Counted from the first letter of the stretch, positions 35,439 through 44,352 are shown. The stretch: DNA of 64,000 nt from CAVRTM01 sp963724015 (GCA_963724015.1 CAVRTM010000021.1:62001-126000), one strand, 5' to 3'. Notes: generated from the letters alone by a model not told the origin. Translations and numbers: made by a program.

Positions 35439-36293
35439 GTGAAGATCGCCCTTGACCCCTACATGTTCCGCACCACCCCGCTGACAGAGCTGCCCGGCGT
35501 CGTCGCCGACCTCGGCTACCAGCACATCGAGCTCTCGCCGCGCGAGGACTTCATGCCGTTCTTCCTGCACCCGAGGGCCGACCGCCACACCATCGCGGCG
35601 TTCAAGGCGGCGCTCGATGCTGCCGGGGTCGAGGTGTGCTCGGTGCTGCCGCTCTACCGGTGGTCCGGGCCGGACGAGGACGAGCGTCAGGCGGCGGTGC
35701 GGTACTGGAAGCGCGCGATCGAGATCACCGTCGACCTCGGCTGCTCGGTGATGAACTCCGAGTTCAACGGCCGACCCGAGCAGGCGAGCGTGAGCGAGGC
35801 GCAGTTCTGGCGGTCGATGGAGGAGCTGCTGCCGGTGTTCGAGCGAGAAGGCATGCAGTTGCGCCTGGAGCCGCACCCCGACGACTTCGTCGAGGACGGC
35901 AAGGTCGCCGTCGACATGGTGCGCGGCATCGACTCCCCGCTCGTCTCCTACCTGTACTGCGCGCCGCACACCTTCCACATGGGCGGCGACATGACGGGGA
36001 TCATGGACTACGCGGGGGACATGCTCACCCACCTGCACATCGCCGACTCCTATGACTTCAGGGCTTCCTCGGGTCTGCGCTACATCGTCAACCCGCCGGG
36101 CTCGACGGCCCGGATCCACCAGCACCTCGACATCGGCCAGGGTGAGGTGGACTGGGACGAGTTCTTCGCGACGCTCGAGCGGCTCGGCTTCGACGGCATC
36201 GCCACCGCCTGCGTGTTCGCGTGGGAGGACCGCGCCCGAGAGTCCAGCCTGTTCATGCGCGAGCAGATCGAGAAGTACGTGGGGGCGCGGTGA
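35439..36293 (+). CDS. iolH: Sugar phosphate isomerase/epimerase, IolH-like
   Basis: About 284 residues. MKIALDPYMFR-like start (here VKIALDPYMFR), then LGYQHIELSPREDFMPFFLHPR, LRLEPHPDDFVED, YCAPHTFHMGGD and LTHLHIADSYDF, a xylose-isomerase-like TIM barrel with metal-binding residues in place. GTG 35439 is preferred over GTG 35433 because GAGGAG sits eight bases upstream. Its stop overlaps the iolC start (GTGA). IolH proteins occur in iol operons of actinobacteria, but their reaction is not well defined; an isomerase or epimerase role on an inositol-derived intermediate is likely. Confidence 0.75.
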   Translation: MKIALDPYMFRTTPLTELPGVVADLGYQHIELSPREDFMPFFLHPRADRHTIAAFKAALDAAGVEVCSVLPLYRWSGPDEDERQAAVRYWKRAIEITVDLGCSVMNSEFNGRPEQASVSEAQFWRSMEELLPVFEREGMQLRLEPHPDDFVEDGKVAVDMVRGIDSPLVSYLYCAPHTFHMGGDMTGIMDYAGDMLTHLHIADSYDFRASSGLRYIVNPPGSTARIHQHLDIGQGEVDWDEFFATLERLGFDGIATACVFAWEDRARESSLFMREQIEKYVGAR

Positions 36294-37273
36294 ACCCCGT
36301 CGAGCCGGGTACCCCGGAGGTACTCACCGTGGGGCGGATCGGCGTCGACCTGTATCCCCAGCAGACCGGGGTACCGCTGTCGGAGGTGACGACGTTCGCA
36401 CGGTCGCTCGGTGGCACGGCCACCAACGTCGCGGTGGGGGCGACCCGGCTCGGGCGCCGCGTCGCCGTACTCACCAAGGTGGGGCCGGACCCGTTCGGGA
36501 CCTTCGTGCGCGAGGCGCTCGCGGGGTTCGGGGTGGACGCCAGCCACGTCGGCACGGCCGAGGACCTGCTGACGCCGATCGTCTTCTGCGCGCTGGACCC
36601 GCCCGAGGACCCGCCGCTGCTGTTCTACCGGCTGCCGCTCGCGCCGGACCTGACGCTGACCAAGGACGACGTCCCGTGGGACCTCGTGCGCGATGTCCCG
36701 CTGCTCTGGGTGACCGGCACCGGCGTCTCCACGGAGCCGGCACGCCAGACCCAGCTCGACATGCTGGCCCACCGGGGGCGACCTGACGCGGCCGCCGGAC
36801 GCTGGACCGTCCTCGACCTGGACTGGCGGCCGATGTTCTGGCCGTCGCCGCAGGACGCCCGCCGCGAGTACGAGCTGATGCTCGAGCACGTGACCGTGGT
36901 GGTGGGCAACCGGGCGGAGGTTGAGGTGGCCGTCGGCACGCCCGACCCGGAGGAGGCCGCTCGTCGGCTGCTCGACCACGGAGTCGAGCTGGCGCTGGTC
37001 AAGAAGGGCGCCGAGGGCGTCCTGGTCGCGACCCGCGACGCGATGCACACCGTCGCGCCGCAGCTGGTCGACGTGGTGTGCGGACTCGGCGCGGGTGACG
37101 CCTTCGGCGGGGCGCTGGTGCACGGCCTGCTCTCGGGCTGGGACCCGGTGCGGATCGCCGAGTACGGCAACGCCGCCGGCGCGATCGTCGTCGCCCAGCT
37201 CGCCTGTGCCGACGCGATGCCCACGCTCGAGGAGCTCGAGACCATGGTCGCAGGACAGTGGCAGGCACCGTGA
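36290..37273 (+). CDS. iolC: 5-dehydro-2-deoxygluconokinase
   Basis: 327 residues in the PfkB family. It phosphorylates 2-deoxy-5-keto-gluconate. The N-terminus has VGRIGVDLYPQQ and SLGGTATNVAVGATRLG, the sugar-binding Gly-Gly site. The C-terminal LGAGDAFGGALVHGLL near residue 265 gives the catalytic Asp and anion hole. Start GTG 36290 overlaps the preceding stop by a GTGA, which indicates translational coupling. Normal length for IolC without the C-terminal aldolase fusion seen in some proteobacteria. Confidence 0.92.
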   Translation: MNPVEPGTPEVLTVGRIGVDLYPQQTGVPLSEVTTFARSLGGTATNVAVGATRLGRRVAVLTKVGPDPFGTFVREALAGFGVDASHVGTAEDLLTPIVFCALDPPEDPPLLFYRLPLAPDLTLTKDDVPWDLVRDVPLLWVTGTGVSTEPARQTQLDMLAHRGRPDAAAGRWTVLDLDWRPMFWPSPQDARREYELMLEHVTVVVGNRAEVEVAVGTPDPEEAARRLLDHGVELALVKKGAEGVLVATRDAMHTVAPQLVDVVCGLGAGDAFGGALVHGLLSGWDPVRIAEYGNAAGAIVVAQLACADAMPTLEELETMVAGQWQAP

Positions 37274-37334
37274 CCCGCACGCAGGGGACCAGCGGCGGCC
37301 CGACCCCGACGACCACGCTCCCGGAAGGAGCCTG

Positions 37335-38315
37335 ATGATGGCGCAGCAGATCAGCGACGAGCAGTGGCGCGAGCTGCTGGAGACCAGGGCCACCCGGCCC
37401 GCAGCGGTGGCCGAGGCCTACGCGAGCCGCAAGCGGCCGGAGGGGCTCCTCTCCGAGCGGGGCACGATCTTCCTCGTGGCGGCCGACCACCCCGCGCGCG
37501 GCTCCCTGGCGTCCGGGCCGGACGCGATGGCGATGGCCGACCGGCGTGGGTTGCTCGAGCGGCTGATGACCGCGCTGTCCCGGCCCGGCGTCGACGGGGC
37601 GCTCGGCTCGCCCGACATCGTCGAGGAGCTGCTCCTGCTCGGTGCGCTGGAGGGCAAGGTCGTCGTCGGGTCGATGAACCGCGGCGGCCTCGACGGCGCC
37701 GCCTGGACGATGGACGACCGCTTCACCGGCTACGACGCGGCGAGCATCAAGGCGTGCCGCCTGGAGGGGGGCAAGATGCTGCTGCGCATCGACGACGAGG
37801 ACGCCGGCACCGCGCCGACGCTGCATGCCTGTGCCCAGGCCGTGACCGAGCTGGCCGAGCACTCGCTGATGGCGATGGTGGAACCGCTGCCGTACCACCG
37901 CGACACCTCTGGCCGGCTGGCGCTGCGCAAGGACACCGCCTCGCTGGCCCGGGCCGTGACGGTCGCCTCGGCGCTGGGCACGACCAGCGCGTGGACGTGG
38001 TTGAAGATGCCGTCGTGCGACGAGCCGGAGGTCGTCTACGGCGCGACGACCCTGCCGTGTGTGGTGCTCGGCGGCGCGCCGGGGCCCGACCCCGAGGCCG
38101 ACCTCGCCTCGTGGGGGCGGACCCTGGGACAGGACGTCGTGCGCGGCCTGGTCGTCGGGCGCTCGCTGCTCTACCCGCCCGACGGCGACGTCGCCCGGGC
38201 CGTCGACGCGGCGGCCGACATCCTCGCCGCCACGGCCGCCGCCACGGCCGCCGCCACGGCCGCCGCCACGGCCGGCGACACCGCCACCGATGGCGCGACG
38301 GGGGGTGCGCGATGA
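37335..38315 (+). CDS. Cgl0158-like (beta/alpha)8 aldolase, probable IolJ role
   Basis: 326 residues, starting ATG 37335 (or 37338) after AAGGAG. GTIFLVAADHPARGSLA, VVVGSMNRGGLDG, KMLLRIDDED, MAMVEPLPYHRD and TWLKMPSCDE form the barrel, with Lys and Asp positions suited to aldol chemistry. Related proteins in corynebacterial iol clusters are labelled deoxyribose-phosphate aldolase or Cgl0158 family. No classic class II IolJ is seen in the window, so this gene probably cleaves 2-deoxy-5-keto-gluconate 6-phosphate. The C-terminus has four exact AATA repeats. The stop overlaps the iolD start (ATGA). Confidence 0.8.
   Translation: MMAQQISDEQWRELLETRATRPAAVAEAYASRKRPEGLLSERGTIFLVAADHPARGSLASGPDAMAMADRRGLLERLMTALSRPGVDGALGSPDIVEELLLLGALEGKVVVGSMNRGGLDGAAWTMDDRFTGYDAASIKACRLEGGKMLLRIDDEDAGTAPTLHACAQAVTELAEHSLMAMVEPLPYHRDTSGRLALRKDTASLARAVTVASALGTTSAWTWLKMPSCDEPEVVYGATTLPCVVLGGAPGPDPEADLASWGRTLGQDVVRGLVVGRSLLYPPDGDVARAVDAAADILAATAAATAAATAAATAGDTATDGATGGAR
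38226..38273 (+). repeat. Four perfect 12-base tandem repeats inside the aldolase gene
   Basis: GCCGCCACGGCC is repeated four times exactly, coding for AATA four times near the C-terminus. Twelve bases keep the frame, so copy-number change would alter only tail length. Confidence 0.9.
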
Positions 38316-40264
38316 CGCTCACCGAGCGCGCAGCCTCCACCACCGCTGCCGGTACGGTGCGCCTGACGACCGCGCAGGCACTGGTGCGCTGGATGGTGGC
38401 CCAGCGTTCCGAGCTGCTCGACGGCACCGAAGTGCCATTGTTTGCGGGCGTGTTCGCGATCTTCGGGCACGGCAACGTGCTGGGGCTCGGCACCGCCCTG
38501 TACGCCGCCCAGGACGAGCTGCCGACCTGGCGTGGACAGAACGAGCAGGGCATGGCGCTCGCGGCGATCGGCTTCGCGCGGGCCATGGACCGGCGTCAGG
38601 TGATGGCGGCGACGTCGTCGGCCGGCCCCGGGGCGCTCAACATGGTCACGGCGGCGGGGCTGGCCCACGCCAACCGGCTGCCCGTGCTGCTCCTGCCCGG
38701 CGACACGTTCACCGGACGCGGGCCCGACCCCGTGCTGCAGCAGGTCGAGCACTTCGGCGACCCCACCACGAGCGTCAACGACGCGTTCCGGGCGGTCTCC
38801 CGCTACTTCGACCGGATCACCCGGCCGGAGCAGCTCCTCACCACGCTGCCCCAGGTGGCGCGGGTGCTGACCGACCCGGCCGACGCCGGGCCGGTCGTGC
38901 TGTGCCTGCCCCAGGACGTGCAGGCCGAGGAGCACGACTTCCCGGTGGCGATGTTCACGCCCCGGGTGCACCGTGTGCCGCGTCAGCGCCCCGATGTCCG
39001 GTCGGTCGCCGAGGCGGCCGTGATCCTGCGCTCGGCACGGCGGCCGCTGCTGGTCTCCGGCGGCGGCGTGCGCTACTCCGGCGCCGCGGCGGCGGTGCTC
39101 GAGCTGGCGACGGCGCACGGCGTGCCGGTGGTGGAGACAGTCGCCGGGCGCACCCTGCTGCCAGAGCCACACCCGCTGAACGCCGGGCCGCTCGGGATCA
39201 TCGGGTCGACCTCTGCCAACACCATGGCGGCCGAGGCCGACGTGGTCGTCGCGATCGGCACCCGGCTGCAGGACTTCACCACGGCGTCGTGGACGCTCTT
39301 CGCCCCGGACGTGCGCATCATCGGGGTCAACACGGCGCGCTTCGACGCCGTCAAGCGGGGCTCGCACGAGGTCGTGGGTGACGCCCGCGAGAGCGTGAGG
39401 GAGCTGGCAGCCGCCCTGCACGGGTGGTCGGTGGACCCTGCATGGACAGCGCGTGCGGCGAGCGAGAAAGCCACGTGGGACGCGCACATCGACACGTTGC
39501 GTGCCGGGGTGGCCCCCGACGGGTCGCTGACCTACGCGCAGGTGGTCGGCGTGGTCAACGACGCCAGCGGCCCGGACGACTACGTGGTCGTCTCCTCCGG
39601 TGGCATGCCCGGCGAGCTGCACGGCGGCTGGCGCAGCGGCCCGGTCGACACCGCAGGTGCGCCGGCCGCGCACGGCACCTCGGGCTCGTCGATGGACCTC
39701 GAGTACGGCTTCTCGTGCATGGGCTATGAGATCGCGGGGCCGTGGGGTGCCTCGATCGCCCGGTCGCGGACCCATCCGGGCGGGGTCGTCACGACGCTGC
39801 TGGGCGATGGCTCCTACCTGATGCTCAACTCCGAGCTGTACTCCGCGGCGTTCGCCGGGCACCCCTTCGTCGCGGTGGTCTGCGACAACGGCGGATTCGC
39901 CGTGATCCACCGGCTGCAGACCGGTCAGGGCGCGCACGGGTTCAACAACCTGCTCAGCGATGCGGCAGGCCCCGGGGCCGGCCCGGGTGGCGTGCGCGTC
40001 GACTTCGCCGCCCACGCCCGGTCCCTCGGGTGCACCGTCGAGGACGTGCCCGACGGTGCGTCGGTCAGCGACCTCGCGGCGGCGTACGACCGGGCCCGTG
40101 CGGCGGCCGTGCACACCCGCCGGCCGGCGGTCGTCGTCTGCCGCACCCACCCCTCGACGTGGACGGAGGCGGGTGCGTTCTGGGAGGTCGGCGTGCCCAG
40201 CGCGCTGTCCGGGCGCGCGTCGTACGACGAGCACAAGGCGACCCAGGTGCGGTGGCTGTCATGA
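38312..40264 (+). CDS. iolD: 3D-(3,5/4)-trihydroxycyclohexane-1,2-dione hydrolase
   Basis: 650 residues, a thiamine-diphosphate enzyme that opens the ring of the trione formed by IolE, giving 5-deoxy-glucuronate. The N-terminal Pyr domain has FAIFGHGNVLG and WRGQNEQGMALAA with the activating Glu near 76; the middle domain has RRPLLVSGGGVRYSG; the C-terminal PP domain has LLGDGSYLMLNSEL and CDNGGFAVIHRLQ, the Asp-Gly to Asn metal/ThDP site. Start ATG 38312 overlaps the previous stop by four bases. The frame is open upstream to 37364 but that stretch lies within the aldolase gene. Confidence 0.95.
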   Translation: MTLTERAASTTAAGTVRLTTAQALVRWMVAQRSELLDGTEVPLFAGVFAIFGHGNVLGLGTALYAAQDELPTWRGQNEQGMALAAIGFARAMDRRQVMAATSSAGPGALNMVTAAGLAHANRLPVLLLPGDTFTGRGPDPVLQQVEHFGDPTTSVNDAFRAVSRYFDRITRPEQLLTTLPQVARVLTDPADAGPVVLCLPQDVQAEEHDFPVAMFTPRVHRVPRQRPDVRSVAEAAVILRSARRPLLVSGGGVRYSGAAAAVLELATAHGVPVVETVAGRTLLPEPHPLNAGPLGIIGSTSANTMAAEADVVVAIGTRLQDFTTASWTLFAPDVRIIGVNTARFDAVKRGSHEVVGDARESVRELAAALHGWSVDPAWTARAASEKATWDAHIDTLRAGVAPDGSLTYAQVVGVVNDASGPDDYVVVSSGGMPGELHGGWRSGPVDTAGAPAAHGTSGSSMDLEYGFSCMGYEIAGPWGASIARSRTHPGGVVTTLLGDGSYLMLNSELYSAAFAGHPFVAVVCDNGGFAVIHRLQTGQGAHGFNNLLSDAAGPGAGPGGVRVDFAAHARSLGCTVEDVPDGASVSDLAAAYDRARAAAVHTRRPAVVVCRTHPSTWTEAGAFWEVGVPSALSGRASYDEHKATQVRWLS

Positions 40265-40349
40265 CGCGCCGGTCGGCGTCGCGCTCGCTGGTGTCCTGCC
40301 ACGGCCGACCCGGCCGCGGCGGTCGGTCCGGCTCTGATGTGAGGTGCTC

Positions 40350-40739
40350 ATGACGATCGTGGTCGGTTACGTCCCCACTCCCGAGGGTGAGGCGGCGCTC
40401 GCCCAGGCCGGCGAGGAGGCGCGGCTACGGGCGGAGAAGCTCGTGGTGGTCAGCTCGACGCGGGGCGAGTCCGGTGTCGGCCCGGTCTATCCGCAGACGT
40501 CGGCGCTGATGCGGCTGGTGGCCGACCTCAAGGGCGGCGGGCTGGACGTCGAGGTCCGGCACCGGGAGCGGTCCGGCGACGCCGCGGACGAGATCCTGGC
40601 CGCGGCGGACGCGGTGAAGGCCAGCCTGGTGGTCATCGGGCTGAAGAAGCGCTCGGCGGTCGGCAAGCTGGTGCTCGGCAGCACGGCCCAGACCGTGATG
40701 CTGCGGGCGCGATGCTCGGTTCTGGGCGTCCGGGTCTGA
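40350..40739 (+). CDS. Universal stress protein family, single UspA domain
   Basis: 129 residues from ATG 40350. TIVVGYVPTPEGEAAL is the first strand and helix; the nucleotide-binding end is VIGLKKRSAVGKLVLGSTAQTV, with the Gly-x2-Gly-like and GS(T) elements of ATP-binding Usp proteins. UspA genes often end sugar catabolic operons in actinobacteria. It follows iolD by 85 bases and is convergent with the dehydrogenase gene at 40799. Its role is probably regulatory or stress-linked. Confidence 0.85.
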   Translation: MTIVVGYVPTPEGEAALAQAGEEARLRAEKLVVVSSTRGESGVGPVYPQTSALMRLVADLKGGGLDVEVRHRERSGDAADEILAAADAVKASLVVIGLKKRSAVGKLVLGSTAQTVMLRARCSVLGVRV

Positions 40740-40798
40740 CCGGGGTCGGTGTCGGGTCCGCAGGCGGTCCTGGTGGTCGGATTCGGCCTGCCTCGCGG

Positions 40799-41815
40799 TC
40801 AGGGGCCGGCCGGCTGCGTGCGGACCTCCGCCAGGTCCACCGGCCGGCCGCGGTGCCGCGACAGCTCGCACGCCTCGGCGATGTAGAGCGCCTCCAGGGC
40901 CTCGGCGGGCGGGCACGGGTTGGCCGTCCGGCCGGCGGCCACCTCGACGAAGCAGGCGAGCTCGGCGGCGTAGGCGTCGTGGAAGCGCTCCATGAAGGTG
41001 GCGTAGGGCCGGCCGCGCTGCCAGGAGACCGAGCGCTCCGCGGTCGGCATCGGGGCGCGGTCGTCGAGCCCGACGAAGCGGGCGTCCTTCGACCCGCACA
41101 GCTCCAGCCGGACGTCGTGCCCGGCGCCGTTGTAGCGCGTGGCCGTCACCGTGCCGAGCAGGTCGTCGTCGAAGCGCAGCAGTGCGGCACACGTGTCGAC
41201 GTCGCCGGCGTCGGCGAAGAAAGGAGCGCCCCTGTTGGCGCCGAACGCGCTGACGGAGACGACCTCGCGGCCGGTGACCCAGCGCAGGATGTCGAAGTCG
41301 TGGATGCTGCAGTCGCGGAAGAGGCCGCCGGAGGTGGCGATGTACGCCGCCGGCGGCGGGCCCTCGTCCCCGGTGACGGCGCGCACCGTGTGCAGCCACC
41401 CGAGCTCACCGTCGAGCAGCGCCTGCCGGGCCGCGCGGTAGCCGAGGTCGAACCGCCGCTGGAAGCCGACCTGCACGGGGGCCTCGCTGCGCTCGGCGTG
41501 GTCGACGACCTCGCGGGTGCCGGCTACGTCCAGGGCCACCGGCTTCTCGCAGAACACCGGGACCTGGCGGTCGAGCGCCTGGTGCACCAGCGCGGCGTGG
41601 GCGCTCGTGGCCGCGGTGACGACCACCGCGTCCACGCCCTCGGTGTAGAGCGTGTCCACGTCGGGCACGGCGTGGAGGCCGGTCGCCGCGGCCAGGGCGC
41701 GGGCCCGGGCGGCGTCCGCGTCCGCGACCAGCACCGCGTCGACGCCGTCGAGGGCCTGTAGCGTGGTGGCGTGGAAGGCGCCGATCCGTCCAGTGCCGAC
41801 CAGTCCGATCTTCAT
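40799..41815 (-). CDS. Gfo/Idh/MocA family dehydrogenase, second inositol dehydrogenase candidate
   Basis: 338 residues. KIGLVGTGRIGAFHATTLQ (Rossmann), FCEKPVALDVAGTREV (catalytic Lys) and LFRDCSIHDFDILRWV (Asp/His). It differs from the iolG at 34395 in the active-site neighbourhood (CSIHDFD rather than DSVIHEID), so it may use another inositol stereoisomer such as scyllo- or D-chiro-inositol, or another sugar. It lies on the opposite strand at the end of the cluster, so it is separately controlled. No operator motif like that at 27562 is seen upstream. Confidence 0.82.
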   Translation of the reverse strand: MKIGLVGTGRIGAFHATTLQALDGVDAVLVADADAARARALAAATGLHAVPDVDTLYTEGVDAVVVTAATSAHAALVHQALDRQVPVFCEKPVALDVAGTREVVDHAERSEAPVQVGFQRRFDLGYRAARQALLDGELGWLHTVRAVTGDEGPPPAAYIATSGGLFRDCSIHDFDILRWVTGREVVSVSAFGANRGAPFFADAGDVDTCAALLRFDDDLLGTVTATRYNGAGHDVRLELCGSKDARFVGLDDRAPMPTAERSVSWQRGRPYATFMERFHDAYAAELACFVEVAAGRTANPCPPAEALEALYIAEACELSRHRGRPVDLAEVRTQPAGP

Positions 41816-41887
41816 GGCGCTCCCGGTGCTCCGACGTGGCGGGTTGCCCAGCGTCGCCGTTGCCGGCCCCCCTGTCCACCCCCTCCT

Positions 41888-41935
41888 GCAAACCTGGTGG
41901 TTCTGCGGGCCGGGCGGCGTACCTGGTGGTTCTGC
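41888..41935. repeat. Paired intergenic repeat, locus B
   Basis: GCAAACCTGGTGGTTCTGC at 41888-41906 and a second copy, GTACCTGGTGGTTCTGC, at 41919-41935. It matches the two-copy layout at 20517-20567, including the GGGC...CGGG spacer. It lies between a dehydrogenase and a MATE gene, both on the minus strand. Confidence 0.6.
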
Positions 41936-41962
41936 TGACCCCGACCGACGCCGGCGCCCACC

Positions 41963-43318
41963 TCACCGGGCGGCGCCGGTCACGAGCCAGGCGTCGCCCC
42001 GGGCGCGCCAACCCAGCGCGAGGCCGCGTAGCGCCATGAACGCCACGACCGCCCACCAGAGCGCCGTGACGGCGTGGGCCTGCGTCGCGGCGGTGTCCGA
42101 CTCCGCCAGCAGCGCGGTCTGCGTGCTGCGCACCCACAGCACCAGCGGCAGGTAGGCCAGCAGCACCACCACCTGGGCGCCGGCCAGCCACCGCCCGTCA
42201 CCGGCGCCGATGAGCACGCCGTCCAGGACGAACACCAGCCCGGACAGCGGCTGGGAGACGGCGACGACCACGAGCCCGGCGGCCAGTGCCTGCTGCACCG
42301 CAGGGTCGGAGGTGAACAGCGGCGGCAGCACCTGGTGCAGCGCCAGCACCACGGCGCCGAGGACCGCGCCGCCGAGCACACCCCACCAGGTCATGGTCCG
42401 CGTGGCCGACCGCGCGCTGGCCACGTCGCCGGCGCCCAGGGCCTTGCCGGTCAGCGCCTGTCCGGCGATGGCGAGGGCGTCCAGGGCGAACGCGAGGAAG
42501 CTCCAGACGGTCACGGACACCTGGTAGGCGGCCACGGGCACGTCACCCAGGCCGGCGGCGACCCAGGTGGTGACGAGGAAGACGGCCCGCAGCGCGATGG
42601 TGCGCACGAGCAGCGGCACCCCCGTGGTCGCGGCGCGTAGCACCCGCCCGGGGTGCGGGCGAAGGGCCGCGTGGAGGGCGCGGGCCCGCCGCGTGACCAC
42701 GGCGACGAGCGCGATCGCCATACCGGTCTGGGCGAGGACGGTGCCGAGCGCGGAGCCGGCGATCCCGAGCCCGGCGCCGTAGACGAGCACCAGGTTGAGC
42801 GCGATGTTGGCGCCGAAGCCGGCGACCGAGGCCACCAGGGGCGTCCGGGTGTCCTGGAGGCCGCGCAGGACACCGGTGACCGCAAGAACGACGAGCATGG
42901 CCGGTATGCCGCCCGCGGAGACCCGCAGGTAGGTCACCGCCTGGTCCAGCGCCTGCGCGGACGAGCCGAACAGCGCGCAGATCGGGCCGGCCATCGCAGC
43001 CACCACGAGGCCGGTGGGGATGCCGAGGGCCAGGGCCAGCCACAGGCCGTCGAGGCCGGCGCCGACGGCCGCGCGCTCGGAGCCGGCGCCGAGCTGGCGG
43101 GCGACGATGCTGGTCGTGCCGTAGGCCAGGAAGACGAACACGTTGGCCGCGGTGACCAGCGCCGCACTGGCCACGCCGAGCCCGGCCAGGGGAGCGGTGC
43201 CCAGGTGCCCGACGATGGCCGAGTCGGCCAGCAGGAACAGCGGTTCGGCGACCAGGGCCAGGAAGGCGGGGACCGCGAGGCGCAGGATGTCGCGCTGCTG
43301 GCTGACCGGTGTGCTCAC
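41963..43318 (-). CDS. MATE family efflux transporter (DinF-like)
   Basis: 451 residues with twelve predicted membrane helices in two halves. RLAVPAFLALVAEPLFLLADSAIVGHLG is the typical first helix pair, and its second-half counterpart lies near LLVRTIALRAVFLVTTWVA. LGVASAAL and YGTTSIVARQLGAG are conserved MATE segments. It exports drugs or metabolites using a sodium or proton gradient. It is convergent with nothing and divergent from the oxidoreductase at 43375 by 56 bases. It shows no link to inositol. Confidence 0.92.
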   Translation of the reverse strand: MSTPVSQQRDILRLAVPAFLALVAEPLFLLADSAIVGHLGTAPLAGLGVASAALVTAANVFVFLAYGTTSIVARQLGAGSERAAVGAGLDGLWLALALGIPTGLVVAAMAGPICALFGSSAQALDQAVTYLRVSAGGIPAMLVVLAVTGVLRGLQDTRTPLVASVAGFGANIALNLVLVYGAGLGIAGSALGTVLAQTGMAIALVAVVTRRARALHAALRPHPGRVLRAATTGVPLLVRTIALRAVFLVTTWVAAGLGDVPVAAYQVSVTVWSFLAFALDALAIAGQALTGKALGAGDVASARSATRTMTWWGVLGGAVLGAVVLALHQVLPPLFTSDPAVQQALAAGLVVVAVSQPLSGLVFVLDGVLIGAGDGRWLAGAQVVVLLAYLPLVLWVRSTQTALLAESDTAATQAHAVTALWWAVVAFMALRGLALGWRARGDAWLVTGAAR

Positions 43319-43374
43319 CCGAGCAGCGTAGGGAAGCGGGAATCGTGGTCGGCGCCGCCGTGTTGGCCGCAGAT

Positions 43375-44301
43375 ATGAGAGCTGCGCTGATTCGTTCGTA
43401 CGGAGACCCTGACGTCGTGGAGGTCGCGGAGGTGGACGACCCGGTCGTCGGCCCCGACTCGCTGCTGGTGGAGGTCGCCGCCGCCGGGATCAACCCGGTC
43501 GACTGGAAGATCGTCGCCGGCTACCTGCAGGGCGCCTTCCCCCACCACCTGCCGATGATCCCGGGTTGGGACGTCGCCGGCACCGTCAGGGCCGTCGGCC
43601 CGGCCGTCGTCGGCGTCGCGCCCGGTGACCGTGTCGCGGCGTACGCCCGCAAGGACCACGTGCAGAACGGCACGTACGCCGAGCTGGTGGCGGTGCCCGA
43701 GCGCGCGTACGCCAAGGTGCCCGAGGGCGTGGACCTGACCACCGCTGGTGCGCTGCCGCTGGCCGGGCTGACCGCCGAGCAGCTGCTCGACGCGACCGAG
43801 GTGGGCGAGGGCGACACCGTGCTGGTGCACGCGGCGGCCGGCGGCGTGGGCTCGTTCGCGGTCCAGCTCGCCGCGCTGCGCGGCGCCCGGGTGATCGGTA
43901 CGGCCAGCGAGGGCAACCACGACTACCTGCGCGGCCTCGGCGCCGAGCCGGTGACGTATGGCGACGCGCTGGTCGAGGACGTCCGCGCCCTCGCCCCCGA
44001 GGGCGTGGACGTCGTGATCGACCTCATCGGCGGGGACGCGCTCGAGGCGACTCCCATGCTGCTCGTCGACGGCGGCCGGGTCGCCTCGATCATCGACGCC
44101 GACGCCGTCACGGCGCTCGGCGGCCGGTACGTCTTCGTCCACCCCGACGGGCCGATGCTGGGCCGGCTGCTGCAGCTGGTCGCCGACGGGCGGCTGAAGG
44201 TCGAGATCGCCCGTTCCTTCCCGCTCGAGCGGACCGGCGACGCGCTCGCGGCCAACAAGGAGGGCCACGTCCGCGGCAAGGTCGTCGTCACCGTTCCCTG
44301 A
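43375..44301 (+). CDS. NADP-dependent oxidoreductase, quinone-oxidoreductase-like MDR family
   Basis: 308 residues from ATG 43375. The N-terminal GroES-like fold has VEVAAAGINPVDWKIVAGY and PMIPGWDVAGTV; the cofactor domain has VLVHAAAGGVGSFAVQLAAL, the NADPH-binding motif (AAGGVG). It lacks the zinc-binding Cys set, so it is of the zinc-free quinone-oxidoreductase type. It has only a short gap from the divergent MATE gene and is followed by a strong terminator. Confidence 0.9.
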   Translation: MRAALIRSYGDPDVVEVAEVDDPVVGPDSLLVEVAAAGINPVDWKIVAGYLQGAFPHHLPMIPGWDVAGTVRAVGPAVVGVAPGDRVAAYARKDHVQNGTYAELVAVPERAYAKVPEGVDLTTAGALPLAGLTAEQLLDATEVGEGDTVLVHAAAGGVGSFAVQLAALRGARVIGTASEGNHDYLRGLGAEPVTYGDALVEDVRALAPEGVDVVIDLIGGDALEATPMLLVDGGRVASIIDADAVTALGGRYVFVHPDGPMLGRLLQLVADGRLKVEIARSFPLERTGDALAANKEGHVRGKVVVTVP

Positions 44302-44320
44302 CGCTTCTGCCGGCTGCCCC

Positions 44321-44352
44321 GACCCTCCCGCCGCACTCGCGGCGGGAGGGTC
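44321..44352 (+). terminator. Rho-independent terminator
   Basis: GACCCTCCCGCCGC (44321-44334), loop ACTC, GCGGCGGGAGGGTC (44339-44352): a perfect 14-base stem, 19 bases after the oxidoreductase stop. Confidence 0.9.

Noticed and set aside
37364..38311. Upstream extension of iolD
   Set aside because: The frame is open, but this stretch codes for the aldolase in another frame and IolD proteins begin near the ATG at 38312.
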